Source of the DNA: Actinophytocola sp044466355
GTDB taxonomy: Bacteria; Actinomycetota; Actinomycetes; Mycobacteriales; Pseudonocardiaceae
Length of the DNA: 64,000 bases
NCBI RefSeq assembly: GCF_044466355.1
Contig: NZ_JBITMQ010000002.1
Location: 868,001 to 932,000 of the forward strand
Reading direction: 5' to 3'
In this document: positions 50,600 to 59,599 of the stretch, piece by piece
Numbering within the stretch: the stretch's first letter is position 1
Layout of the letters: every line of letters begins with the position of its first letter
Notes under the pieces: model-generated
Seen by the model: only the letters and a program-made list of their open reading frames with translations
What the model was told of the DNA's origin: nothing
Database searches by the model: none
Position numbers and translations under genes: made by a program

Positions 50600-51939
50600 C
50601 GCGCCGCTCGCAGGGTCGCGAGGGTGCGTCGCGCGTCGGGTGCTCCGACCGGGGAGAAGTGCGGGTTGATGCGCAACGCCTGGTCCAGAGCGGTGACCGC
50701 GTCGGCGTCGCGGCCCAGTGCCGCGAGGATCTTGCCTCGGTGGTAGGCGGCGGCCGCGTTGTGCCAGCCCAGGGCGGCGGCTCGGTCGGCGAAGGTGAGG
50801 GCTTCGGCGTCGCGGCCGTTGAGGTGCAAGGCCCAAGCCAGGGCGTCAGCGGCGAACACCGGCTGACGACGTGCCCACTCGGCCTGTGCACGGGCGAGCG
50901 CGGCGGCGGCGTCACCCCGGTCGGCGGCGACCAGCGACGCGGCCAGGTCGTCGGTGGCACCCGCCGCGGCCTGGAGCTGTTCCTGTTGTTCGATCAGGGT
51001 GTATTGCTGCCGGGCCAGGTCGGGTTTGCCCGCCGCGGTCAGCAGTGCGGCGTACTCCTGCAGGTACTGGCTCGTGGGGAGCCGGTTGACCAGGTCCTGG
51101 TAGGCGGCGATCGCGGTGGTGGTGTCGCCGCGCGCCGCGGCGATCTTGGCGCGGCCCTGCAGCAGCGGCGGGTCCTGGGGTGCGGCGCGCAGCCCGGCTT
51201 CGTAGTGCTGTTCGGCGGTGTCGACGTCGCCGTTGTCGTAGGCGAGCTCGCCGAGCCGGTACCGGCAGAACGCGATGTCACTGGGATCGACCGCGTCGTC
51301 CAGTGCTCGTTCGAGTGCGTCGCGTGCCTGGTCGACCTGACCGTGCAACTCGAAGTCGTAGGCGGCGCGGGTGAACGAGGAGACGCCGGGTTTCAGGTCG
51401 AGCATGCGCTGGATGGCGCCGGTGGCCGCATCCGTGTCTCCGAGCTGGGTGTAGGCGTCGGCGAGCACGCCGTACACCTCGGCGGTGTCGGGCTGCACCG
51501 CCTTGGCGCGCAGTCCCCAGTCGCGGGCGGCGGTGAAGTCGTGCCGGGCGTTGGCGAGGGCACCGAGACCGATGAGCGCGGTCGCGTTCCCCTCGGGCTG
51601 CTGGTCGAGCGAGCGGTTCAGCGCGCCGTCCGCCTTCTGGTAGTACACCGGGTTGGCGGTGATCCTGGCCTTCTCGACGTACGCCGTGCCCAGGTCCGCC
51701 CACAGCTTCGGGTTCCGCGGCCGCTGGTCGAGGCTGCGTTGGGCGGTGGTGATCCGGCGGTCCAGTGTGCTCGCGCTGTCGGCCGGTCTCGTGGCGGTGG
51801 GCGCCGGCGCGGTCAGGGGTAGGAGCGACGCGACGCTCACGGCGAGCAGACCGACGCCGAAAACGATCACCAGGACGGCGGTGACCCGTCGACTCCGAGC
51901 ACGACTTCGAGATCGGTCACGAGTGGTGCTGGGGCGCAT
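50596..51939 (-). CDS. Membrane-anchored TPR protein
   Basis: A 447-residue protein with one span (VTAVLVIVFGVGLLAVSVASLLP, residues 19-41) and TPR motifs through residues 65-435 (NPKLWADLGTAYVEKARI, AEVYGVLADAYTQLGDTDAA, YRLGELAYDNGDVDTAEQHYEAGLRAAP, AAYHRGKILAALGRDADAVTALDQAL). Probably an extracytoplasmic scaffold. It is coupled to the metal transporter and lies downstream of DUF4331 past a hairpin. Confidence 0.85.
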   Translation of the reverse strand: MRPSTTRDRSRSRARSRRVTAVLVIVFGVGLLAVSVASLLPLTAPAPTATRPADSASTLDRRITTAQRSLDQRPRNPKLWADLGTAYVEKARITANPVYYQKADGALNRSLDQQPEGNATALIGLGALANARHDFTAARDWGLRAKAVQPDTAEVYGVLADAYTQLGDTDAATGAIQRMLDLKPGVSSFTRAAYDFELHGQVDQARDALERALDDAVDPSDIAFCRYRLGELAYDNGDVDTAEQHYEAGLRAAPQDPPLLQGRAKIAAARGDTTTAIAAYQDLVNRLPTSQYLQEYAALLTAAGKPDLARQQYTLIEQQEQLQAAAGATDDLAASLVAADRGDAAAALARAQAEWARRQPVFAADALAWALHLNGRDAEALTFADRAAALGWHNAAAAYHRGKILAALGRDADAVTALDQALRINPHFSPVGAPDARRTLATLRAAR

Positions 51940-51981
51940 CGAACATGCCTTCCGGAACGATGAGCGAGAACGCGGGGAGAA

Positions 51982-52024
51982 GCGGTCGCCGACGGGCCTG
52001 ATGCAGGGGCTCGTCGGCGACCGC
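51982..52024 (-). terminator. Hairpin between the DUF4331 and TPR genes
   Basis: GCGGTCGCCGACG (51982-51994) pairs perfectly with CGTCGGCGACCGC (52012-52024). There is no T-tract; it may be a terminator or a differential-expression hairpin within the operon. Confidence 0.65.
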
Positions 52025-52049
52025 CCTGCTGATCAGCGCGGTAGGTGCG

Positions 52050-53645
52050 TCACGCGGGGACGAGCCCGCTCTCGCGGGCCTGGCGCCGGAACAGCGCGAC
52101 CCCCGATCCGATCAGCACGATCGCGATCAGGCCGGCGAGTGCCGGCTTGACCGGGAAGTTCGCCCAGCCGAACGGCGCCGCGGCGCCGCCGGAGTCGGAC
52201 GAGTTGACCGCGCTGTTGTTGGGCAGCGCGACGTACGGGAACGACGTGCCGAACGCCGCGTCGTTCTCGTTGACCCCGTCACCGGCGGCCAGCGGCTCGA
52301 CGATGCCGCTGACCGCCGCACCCTCCAGCGCCTGGACACCGATGTCGAGCACGTCGTCGGCGAGCCGGCGGCCGTTCGGGTAGCCCTGCAGGTCACCGGC
52401 CAGCACACCGAGCCGGTTGGGTTGCGCGGTGGGCGGGATCGCGGTGTTCAGCCGGAGCTGCTCGGACGGCGCGAACCGCTTCGGGTCCACGTCGGCGTTG
52501 TTGACCTGGGAGTTCAGGTCCGCCTTGATCGGCCCGCCGAGCTTGGTGGTGATCCCGGTCAGGAAGATTTCGACCAGGTCGGTGCGCGGGGTGGCCGGTG
52601 CAGGGATGCCATAGATCGTCTCGATCAGCTTGGGCACCTCGGGGTCGGTCACCCGGTTCACCAGCGCGGGCACCTTGCGGTCCTGTTCGGGCTTGAGTCC
52701 GTTGAACGTGTCCTTCAGCGCTGCGGGCACCACGACCTCGTTCACCAACGGGTTGCCCAGCCGGGACACCTGCACGTCCCGCCCGGCCGACCGCTGGGAA
52801 CCCTGGTGACGCAGCGTGATCGACTGGCGTTCGGTGTCACTCCAGATCCCGATCACCGGGTTGCGGGTGGCGTTCCCCTTGAGCGCGAGCGCGCTCTTGG
52901 GCACCTGAATGGCGATCGTGTTCACGTTGTACCCGGCCAGAGTGTCTTGGCCGACTTCGGAGAGGTTCCCGCCGTAGAGCAGGTCGAACACCCGCAGGTC
53001 GAGGAAGAACGGGTCGTCCGCCTGCCCAACGTAGGTCTGGCCGCCGCCCTTGAACTGGCTGATCGCCTGATCGCGCAGCGCGCCGTAGTCCGGCATCGAC
53101 GCCGGCCCCACGTTCGACGGTGCCACCCGGCCGGACTTCACCAGTGTCGTGCCTCGCCCGTACCGGTCGAGCACCTCGAGCCGGTAGGACTGGCGGAACA
53201 ACAGGTTCTCGTCGTCCAGCGAGGTGACCGGGCCGTTGTTGTACAGGAAGGTGGATTTGCCGCGGCGGTCCTCGGTGTGGAACGTCCAGCGATAGGTGAG
53301 ATCCGCCTTCGCGTCACCGTCGTTGTCAATGTTGATGTCGTAGTTGGCGTCGGTCGCCCACGGGTAGAAGTTCGGTCCTCCGTTCGGTTCCTGGAACGGG
53401 TACCAGTTCGCGAGCAGCGTGACGGTATCCGGCTTGTCAGGGCTGACGAACGCGTACACGTCGGTGTTGTCCACCGGTGGGTCGCCCGCGATGAGCGGCG
53501 CTTCCCGGTGACTCGACGCGGTTGCCGGATCGGACGACAGTCCGACCAGAGCGCTCGTCAGCACGGTGCTCCCGACCGCGACGAGCGCGACCGCCGCGCG
53601 ACGCCGGGTAACCATCCCGCGTCGCCGGGGAGACGGTGTTGACAT
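52050..53645 (-). CDS. DUF4331 exported membrane-anchored protein
   Basis: A 531-residue protein: an N-terminal Arg-rich signal (RRRGMVTRRRAAVALVAVGSTVL) with the mature start SSHREAPLIAGDPPVDNTDVYAFVSPDKP, the hallmark of DUF4331, and a C-terminal anchor (PALAGLIAIVLIGSGVALF) followed by basic residues. The function of the family is unknown. The second ATG (53645) is chosen because AAGGG lies 6 bp upstream of it. First gene of DUF4331-TPR-NicO-lipoprotein. Confidence 0.88.
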   Translation of the reverse strand: MSTPSPRRRGMVTRRRAAVALVAVGSTVLTSALVGLSSDPATASSHREAPLIAGDPPVDNTDVYAFVSPDKPDTVTLLANWYPFQEPNGGPNFYPWATDANYDINIDNDGDAKADLTYRWTFHTEDRRGKSTFLYNNGPVTSLDDENLLFRQSYRLEVLDRYGRGTTLVKSGRVAPSNVGPASMPDYGALRDQAISQFKGGGQTYVGQADDPFFLDLRVFDLLYGGNLSEVGQDTLAGYNVNTIAIQVPKSALALKGNATRNPVIGIWSDTERQSITLRHQGSQRSAGRDVQVSRLGNPLVNEVVVPAALKDTFNGLKPEQDRKVPALVNRVTDPEVPKLIETIYGIPAPATPRTDLVEIFLTGITTKLGGPIKADLNSQVNNADVDPKRFAPSEQLRLNTAIPPTAQPNRLGVLAGDLQGYPNGRRLADDVLDIGVQALEGAAVSGIVEPLAAGDGVNENDAAFGTSFPYVALPNNSAVNSSDSGGAAAPFGWANFPVKPALAGLIAIVLIGSGVALFRRQARESGLVPA

Positions 53646-53985
53646 GTCCATCCCTTCACCGGCCCACGACGGCCGGCTTGCCTAGAACAACTTGGCGCTG
53701 GCCCGCGTTCTCTTCACGGACAAGCAGCACCTATTCGGAGCCATGCGTGATCCGGTTCACAGGAAGGACAAAAATTTTGATAATGCACATGTGATGCTAT
53801 TGCAGGATGAGGGCAACAGCATCTGAGTGACACTCACGATGAAAAGTCAGGCGAGAACCACTCGAATGCTCGACCACGATCACACTATCGGGGAATTCAC
53901 GCGCTGTCGGGTCATCGGACAGGTGCCGCGCCGACCAACCGGGCACCGTGGTGACCCCGGCAGCCCATTTCGCACGCCGTCGCTG
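53646..53985. other. Promoter-containing interval upstream of DUF4331
   Basis: A 340-bp stretch without a credible gene. It has an AT-rich core (AAAATTTTGATAATG near 53771-53785) and a palindrome CACATGTG at 53786-53793, the likely DUF4331 operon promoter. The rest shows no feature I recognise. Confidence 0.5.
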
Positions 53986-54438
53986 TCACTCAGCGACGGC
54001 TTCTCCGTTCATCAGATCAGCGAGGCGGGACAGGGTTTTCCGCATGTCGGCACGGTTGCGCGCGGGGAAGCCGAGCAGTTCGATTCCTTTCGGGAAGCGG
54101 GCAGTCGACCAATCGAAGGTCTCGGTCACCTCGGTGTGACCGTCACCGAGATCGCGGAGCTGCCAGCGCCAGCGGTGACCGTGGAAGTGCCGCCATGCGA
54201 TCTGCTTGCCCTCCTCGAACTCCACGACGGTGTTGAGGATCTTGTACGGCAGGCCGAGGCGCATCCGCATGCCGAACCGTGCACCCAGTGCCAGGCGGCG
54301 CGGCCCTTCGCTCAGGGACTCGCGGACCGACCCTGAGCCGTCGATGAGCGGGTGTTTGGCCGGGTCGGCGAGCACCTCGAAGATGCGCTCGGCCGAGGCG
54401 CTCACCACAGCCGAGACCGATGTCTGGCGCGTGACCAT
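53986..54438 (-). CDS. SRPBCC family (START-like) protein
   Basis: A 150-residue polyketide-cyclase/AHSA1-type protein: VSAVVSASAERIFEVLADPAKHPLIDGSGSVRE, then TVVEFEEGKQIAWRHFHGHRWRWQL and VTETFDWSTARFPKGIELLGFP. The fold binds a hydrophobic ligand. The ATG at 54438 is 97 bp from abnormal homopolymer sequence. Confidence 0.88.
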   Translation of the reverse strand: MVTRQTSVSAVVSASAERIFEVLADPAKHPLIDGSGSVRESLSEGPRRLALGARFGMRMRLGLPYKILNTVVEFEEGKQIAWRHFHGHRWRWQLRDLGDGHTEVTETFDWSTARFPKGIELLGFPARNRADMRKTLSRLADLMNGEAVAE

Positions 54439-54535
54439 GGATTCCCTTCTGCGAGGGTTGGTTCGTCGCGGTCGACGATGATTCGAGGTCCGGCCCGGAG
54501 CGGATGGGTGTGGACTGAGACTGAATCGGTGTCGT

Positions 54536-54777
54536 GGGGGGGGGGGGGGGGGGGGCGCCCCGCCCCCCCCCCGGGGACAACGAAACTGGACACAAGAGAG
54601 AAAATGGGAGTGTCGACCACGGGAGGATGAGGCTGCAACGCGACCGCCCCCCCCCCCCAGGCGGGGCGGTTTGGTGCCGCGCGCTGCTCTTTGGGTCGGG
54701 GGCCGCCGGGGGGGGGGGGGGGGGGGCCCCCCCGGCGCGGGGGGGGGGGGGGGGGGCCCCCCGCGCCCCCCCCCCCC
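54536..54777. other. Extreme G- and C-homopolymer block, probable sequence or assembly artefact
   Basis: Runs of 20 G (54536-54555), 10 C (54563-54572), 12 C (54647-54658), 19 G (54708-54726), 18 G (54739-54756) and 12 C (54766-54777) lie in one 240-bp interval between two genes. Nothing comparable occurs elsewhere in the window. Frames through it are meaningless Gly/Pro strings. No gene is called. Confidence 0.85.
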
Positions 54778-54786
54778 ACGATTGGG

Positions 54787-55357
54787 TTATTCGTCGAGAC
54801 CGAGATCGCTCAGCAGGTCGAGATCGAGCCCGTGGTGGTGTCGGTGCAAGGCACCGCAGGCCACCGGAGATTGCGGCCGCGACCTCGTCACTGACCGTCA
54901 GGGCGCGGTGGTAGGTGTACGTCTCGTGATCCGGCACCGGAAACCGGTCGACGGCCAGACCGCTGGCGGGGCTGGTGTCGCCGGTGGTGGTCAGCGAGGT
55001 ACCGACGTGCCCGTATGCCGGGTGCCCTTCGGTCGTGCTGATGATGCTGTCGCCGTCGGTGTCGGCACGCCGGGTCGGGCAGCGGCCTTCCGCGCTCACG
55101 TGGATGTGCTGGGCGTGCGGCGCTCCGGCGAGGACACCCCGGATCCGAAATGCCACCTCGGCCTCGTTCCCACGCAGGACAAGCGCCCCGTCGCCGTGGG
55201 CACCGCTGCCGTTCAACTGCCGCAGGTGGACGGTCTGGACGACCTGGTCGCCGTCGTGCGCGGGTGTGGCCGCACCGGCTGTGCCGGCTGTGACAACCGC
55301 GGCCGCGAGGGTCCTGTGGCCGCCACCCGGTGTGGTCGAACAGCTGGCAGCGATCAT
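54787..55357 (-). pseudogene. CHRD-like secreted protein, apparently frameshifted near the C-terminus
   Basis: From ATG 55357 the frame encodes a short signal (RTLAAAVVTAGTAGAATPAHD) and a CHRD-like domain: VQTVHLRQLNGSGAHGDGALVL, HAQHIHVSAEGRCP, a calcium-loop-like DTDGDSIIST, and TTTGDTSPASGLAVDRFPV. After AAISGG (about 54880) the frame runs into homopolymers. Dropping one C there gives CGALHRHHHGLDLDLLSDLG and a stop at 54787, so a single-base error or mutation is likely. Confidence 0.55.
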
Positions 55358-55554
55358 CGAGGTGCTCGGGGCTGCGGATCACCGAATCGGATCGTTGTCA
55401 CCGTGAACCGGCGGGCGCCTCACCGCAGCCACCGCCGATCGCGGGTGACACCGCTCCGAGTGGTTCACATGGCGGTTCCCGGGTAGTCCCGAGCGGCGAG
55501 ATTGGCTTTACCAGGGCAAGCTCTGATCACTGTCGCCGTACGGAGGAGATGCTC

Positions 55555-56016
55555 GTGACCCCGTCCAGCCCGACTCCGGGTATTCCTCGGGGATACGGCG
55601 AACACGCCGCCGACGCCGAGCACGGATTCGATCTCCTCTACCGGGTGTGCCGACTCACCGGACACGGAAGCCGCGCCTCGGGCCGCATCGCTCGCGGCCT
55701 CCTGCGGGACGTCGTCATACCCGACCGGGAGCCTGCCCGTCGGGTACGCAACGCATACGCGCAAGCGGTCTCCTCCGAACTGTCTCAGCACACCGACTCC
55801 GCACGCCTCGGCGAAGCACTGCGTGCCGCGATCCTCTGGGATGAGCTGACCCTGCTGCCACCGCGCCAGCAGCGGGCGGTGCGCGCGGCGATCGTCGACA
55901 GGAAGACGTCGGCCGAGATCGCGGAGAACAACGGGTGGAGCATCGGTCAAACGCAACGACTGCTCCGCCAGGGCCTGCTGACGATCTCCCGCTCGCAGTC
56001 CTCCGACTCATGCTGA
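55555..56016 (+). CDS. Sigma-70 region-4-like HTH protein
   Basis: A 153-residue protein. The C-terminal half looks like sigma region 4 (LLPPRQQRAVRAAIVDRKTSAEIAENNGWSIGQTQRLLRQGLLTI); the N-terminal half may be a reduced region 2 but lacks clear motifs. GTG at 55555 is chosen because GGAGGAG lies 6 bp upstream; ATG at 55549 overlaps that ribosome site. Its 3' end overlaps the convergent LuxR gene by 9 bp. It could be an ECF-type sigma factor or only an HTH regulator. Confidence 0.6.
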   Translation: MTPSSPTPGIPRGYGEHAADAEHGFDLLYRVCRLTGHGSRASGRIARGLLRDVVIPDREPARRVRNAYAQAVSSELSQHTDSARLGEALRAAILWDELTLLPPRQQRAVRAAIVDRKTSAEIAENNGWSIGQTQRLLRQGLLTISRSQSSDSC

Positions 56017-58458
56017 GCTAGTGGGACTCACCTCGCCGTCCGGGTCATGGCCGAACGCGTCACGGAGCCTGCGGAGCAGGTCGCGCCTGTCGGTGGCACC
56101 GAGTTTGGTACGAACCTTCGCCACGTGGTGTTCCACCGTCTTGCCGGAGATGTACAGCCGCGCACCGATCTGCTTGTAAGTCAGGCCCGCCACCACCAGC
56201 CGCGCGACCTCGACCTCTCGACCGCTCAGCAGCGCCGTGGCGTTCGTGACCGCGGGTCCGGCCGCGTCTGCACCGCCGCGGACCCGGCGGGCGGTCTCGA
56301 GCAAGGTTACGGTCGCCGCTCGATCGAGGGTGCGGGTCGCCGCGTGAGCGGCGAGGTGGGCGGCGTCCCCGTGCAGGCCGAACGCGTGCAGGTCGTCCGC
56401 GACCGCGGCCACCTCGGCGGGTTCGATGGAGCCCCCGAGGACCGCGGTCCAGGTGCGGGCGGCGTGCGCCAGGACGTCGGTGTAGCGGCTCGTGTTCGCG
56501 TGCAGGCCGAGTTCGGACGCAGCGGTGCCGGCCGCTACCCGGTCGTCGTTCAGGACCGCGGCGTGCAGCTGCGCCCAGCGCAGGTTCGTTGTCCACAATG
56601 GAGGGTAATGCAGTGCGGCGAGCAGTTGCTCGACCTGGTCCAGGTGGGTGCGCAGTCGCGGTGACTCGCCCAGCCGTGCGGCGGCGACGAGCAGCTCGGT
56701 GAGCGGCAGCAGGGTGAACAGGTCCAGGCGTGTGGCCATCATGGTCTGGTATGCGTCGCGCCACGCGGCGGCCAGTGCGGTCGGATTGTTCTGCCTGCGC
56801 GCGATGCCGACCTCCAGCGCGGTGAGGAACAGCTCGTCGCGGGTTTCACGCCATCGGCTCCCGCGAGCCGAGTCGGCCGCGTCGCGGGCGGCCGACGTGT
56901 TGCCATGAGCCAAGGCGACCATGCCGAGGAGCACGCGGTGCCGGGTCACGTGCGCATCCTCGGCGGACACGGTCAAAGCACGATCGAGCACGGCGTGCGC
57001 GAGGGCCAGTTCCCCGCTGTGCACCCCGGTGATGGCCGCGAGGGCCGCGGGACTGTCCGGCAGCAGCCGTCGTTCGGTCACTGCGAGGGCGGCGACGCCC
57101 AGCAACGCGGGTAACGCGCGCGCGGGCTGGGCGGAGATCGACTGTTCGATCGCGCTCGCGGTACGCGCCGCGGCGTCGGCCATCGCCGTGGGCGGCACAC
57201 CCACGGCCCGGTCCGCGTTGGCCTTGCTCACCTCGCGGGCACGGTCGACGAGGCCGGCACCGATGAACCCGATCACCGCGTGGTGTCGGCTCGCGCTGTC
57301 CGACCACAGGCCCAGCTCAGCACTGCGCACCAGGTCGGCGCGGTGGGCGGCAACGGCGGCGCCGATACCGGCCGCGGCGGACCGAATCTGCTCGTCGGCG
57401 CTGGCCAGCATCGGCTCGGCCAGTCGCATGGCCGTGTCGAAGTCACCGGAGAGCGCTGCCGTCTCGGCCCATTGCGGGCCGAGTTCGACGAACGGTGCCC
57501 CTGCCTCCGCCGCCGCCGCGTACAACGCCGCGGCCCGGTCCGGCTGGTCTCGGCCGAACTCGCGGGCACCCGCGAGATAGGTGGCCGCGGCGGTCGAGCC
57601 GGTCGCCCCGCACGCGAGCAACGCCTCCGCGACATGTCGCATCGAGTGCCCTGCACGGTGCCGCGCCTCCGCGATCACATGCAACGTCGCCGAGCGGTAC
57701 GCGGAAAGCCGTTCCGAGCGGAGCGCTCGGGCAACCACAGGCAGCGGAGTGCCGTCATGTCCGGTCAAGGCAGCGGCCTGAGCCGATCGGATCTGGTCGG
57801 CCACGCCGACCCTGCTGGTGCCTAGGACGTGACCGAGCACGTCGACGGCGCCGGGGCCACAGACATCCGTCACGGTCAGGAGCCACACCATCGGCGGGTC
57901 GAGCGCGACCATGAAGTCCGCCAGCCGCGTCGCCGCATGCTGCTCCGCCGCCGCCTGCCCCTCGTGCACCGCCTCCCCCAGCCACGCGACATAGCGCGGT
58001 ACGCCACCGGTGTAGGCATGGACGCGCCTGGCCACCGCGTCGGGCACAGGAATGCCCAGGCGCGCGGTCAGGATGGCCGTGACCTGGTCGACAGCGAGGG
58101 GCGAGAGTGTGAAGGACAGTCCCGGTGTCGCGTCGAGCAGCGCCCGGAGCTTCGCCGTGGCCGCATCCGGGCGGTAGGCGAGCACGAGGCTGCCGGAAGG
58201 GCTGAGCGCGTGGTCTCGAGCACGGTCGAGCTGATCGGGTCCCAGCCGGTGCGCGTCGTCGACGACCAGGACCGAGCCAGGATCGGTCTCCTCGGGCGTG
58301 TACACGACGTGCACACCGGTCGCCCGCAACTGCGCGGCGACCTCGGCGAGCACCGCGGACTTGCCGTGCCCAGCCGGCGCGCACACGCTCAACCGGCTCA
58401 CGCCAGGCCGGGCCAAGGCGTCGATCAGCTCGCCGAACCGTCTGGACATCCTGTGCAC
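56008..58458 (-). CDS. Large ATPase LuxR-family (LAL/MalT-type) regulator
   Basis: An 816-residue regulator: Walker A (APAGHGKSAV, residues 27-36), Walker B (VLVVDDAHRLG), a long helical-repeat middle (residues 250-730, TPR-like), and a C-terminal LuxR HTH (LSGREVEVARLVVAGLTYKQIGARLYISGKTVEHHVAKVRTKLG). The start is GTG at 58458, with ATG at 58449 as alternative; GGTGGAGG lies upstream. Divergent from the IniB-like gene, which is its most likely target. Confidence 0.88.
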   Translation of the reverse strand: MHRMSRRFGELIDALARPGVSRLSVCAPAGHGKSAVLAEVAAQLRATGVHVVYTPEETDPGSVLVVDDAHRLGPDQLDRARDHALSPSGSLVLAYRPDAATAKLRALLDATPGLSFTLSPLAVDQVTAILTARLGIPVPDAVARRVHAYTGGVPRYVAWLGEAVHEGQAAAEQHAATRLADFMVALDPPMVWLLTVTDVCGPGAVDVLGHVLGTSRVGVADQIRSAQAAALTGHDGTPLPVVARALRSERLSAYRSATLHVIAEARHRAGHSMRHVAEALLACGATGSTAAATYLAGAREFGRDQPDRAAALYAAAAEAGAPFVELGPQWAETAALSGDFDTAMRLAEPMLASADEQIRSAAAGIGAAVAAHRADLVRSAELGLWSDSASRHHAVIGFIGAGLVDRAREVSKANADRAVGVPPTAMADAAARTASAIEQSISAQPARALPALLGVAALAVTERRLLPDSPAALAAITGVHSGELALAHAVLDRALTVSAEDAHVTRHRVLLGMVALAHGNTSAARDAADSARGSRWRETRDELFLTALEVGIARRQNNPTALAAAWRDAYQTMMATRLDLFTLLPLTELLVAAARLGESPRLRTHLDQVEQLLAALHYPPLWTTNLRWAQLHAAVLNDDRVAAGTAASELGLHANTSRYTDVLAHAARTWTAVLGGSIEPAEVAAVADDLHAFGLHGDAAHLAAHAATRTLDRAATVTLLETARRVRGGADAAGPAVTNATALLSGREVEVARLVVAGLTYKQIGARLYISGKTVEHHVAKVRTKLGATDRRDLLRRLRDAFGHDPDGEVSPTSSA

Positions 58459-58713
58459 GCACCTCCACCGCCGTGCCGACCCGAACCCCGCGACAAGGGA
58501 TTCGGAATGGGCCGCACTCCGGTTCGCTCCTCGCAGGACAATGAGGAGTTCCGCCGCGTCCCCTATACCCCTACGGCCGCCAAACCCACTCCCTACGCGC
58601 TGACGGTGCGGGAACCGGGGAGACCACCCGATGTGCGTCGGCCACGTCCGGCCCTACCGTCGGCTCCGGCGCCGAGCAAGGCGTACCCGTCCCCCACACA
58701 GGAGAACCGATCC
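58459..58713. promoter_or_regulatory. Divergent luxR / iniB-like promoter interval
   Basis: 255 bp without coding signal; pyrimidine-rich on the plus strand (CCCTATACCCCTACGG near 58560). The IniB-like gene's ribosome site ACAGGAGAA is at its right end. I see no clear symmetric operator. Confidence 0.4.
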
Positions 58714-59535
58714 ATGGAACCCGCCCAGACGCTGCACGACTTCGCCCTCAACCTGTTGACCGACACGGACGCGATGTCGGCGTTCGACAGCGACCCCGCC
58801 GGAGCGCTCAAAGCCGCGGGACTGGGTGACATCACCGCCGGTGACGTGCAGGAGATCCTGCCCCTGGTCCAGGACTACGCCGCCGACCTCGACGCCACCA
58901 ACGGTCTCTCCGGCATCACGTCGCTCGACGCCGCCAGACTGACCGACACCGACACCAACCTCGGTGGCCTGGCAGCGAACACGACCGCCATGGCCGAGCA
59001 CCTCACCGGGGACCTCGGTGTCGGCGGCCTCGGCATCGACGACCTCGGCCTCAAGCAGCTCGGCGTCGACGACCTCGGCGGCAACGACCTGGACTCGTCG
59101 GTGCTGAACGAGGTCACCGCCGGGCACAACGCCGTTCAGGGTGTCACCGGCGCCGTGTCCGGCGTGGTCGGCGGCGACCTCGGGGAAGCCAGTCTCGGCG
59201 ACGTCAATGACCTTGGTGCCGTCGACGACGTGAGCGGGGCCGTGACCTCAGGCAACCTGCACGTGACCGACGCGCTCGACCTGGACTCCACGATCGACGA
59301 CACCATCGGCGACGTCACCGGGAACCTGTCCAGCAACCCGGTCACCACCGCGCCGTCCGACGTCGCGAGCGACTCCGGGAATCTGACCGGCAACCTCTCC
59401 CAGATCCACGACGTGGTCGGCGACGTGGGCCTCAACGGCGACGTGACCGGCGTCGGCGCGGTCACTGACGTCGTCGGCGACCTCGGCGACGTCAACATCG
59501 GCGGCATCGCCAACGGCAACGACGTGGACTTCTGA
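58714..59535 (+). CDS. IniB N-terminal-domain protein with Gly/Asp-rich repeats
   Basis: A 273-residue protein. Residues 1-60 match the IniB N-terminal domain (TLHDFALNLLTDTDAMSAFDSDPAGALKAAGL, ITAGDVQEILPLV). The rest is low-complexity, acidic and Gly-rich (LGIDDLGLKQLGVDDLGGNDL, then many GDV/GDL units). Mycobacterial iniB belongs to a cell-wall-inhibitor-induced operon. No signal peptide is seen. A strong terminator follows. Confidence 0.82.
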   Translation: MEPAQTLHDFALNLLTDTDAMSAFDSDPAGALKAAGLGDITAGDVQEILPLVQDYAADLDATNGLSGITSLDAARLTDTDTNLGGLAANTTAMAEHLTGDLGVGGLGIDDLGLKQLGVDDLGGNDLDSSVLNEVTAGHNAVQGVTGAVSGVVGGDLGEASLGDVNDLGAVDDVSGAVTSGNLHVTDALDLDSTIDDTIGDVTGNLSSNPVTTAPSDVASDSGNLTGNLSQIHDVVGDVGLNGDVTGVGAVTDVVGDLGDVNIGGIANGNDVDF

Positions 59536-59551
59536 GCCACGTCGGCCCCGC

Positions 59552-59599
59552 GACGGCTTGCCCGCACACTCGGCAGCGGAGCGGGCAAGCCGTCGTTCT
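59552..59599. terminator. Strong terminator after the IniB-like gene
   Basis: GACGGCTTGCCCGC (59552-59565) pairs perfectly over 14 bp with GCGGGCAAGCCGTC (59581-59594), followed by GTTCTC. It also serves the convergent peroxiredoxin gene. Confidence 0.88.

Noticed and set aside
54402..54914. Poly-Gly/Pro open frames across the homopolymer block
   Set aside because: They arise only from runs of G and C and have no ribosome site or family features.
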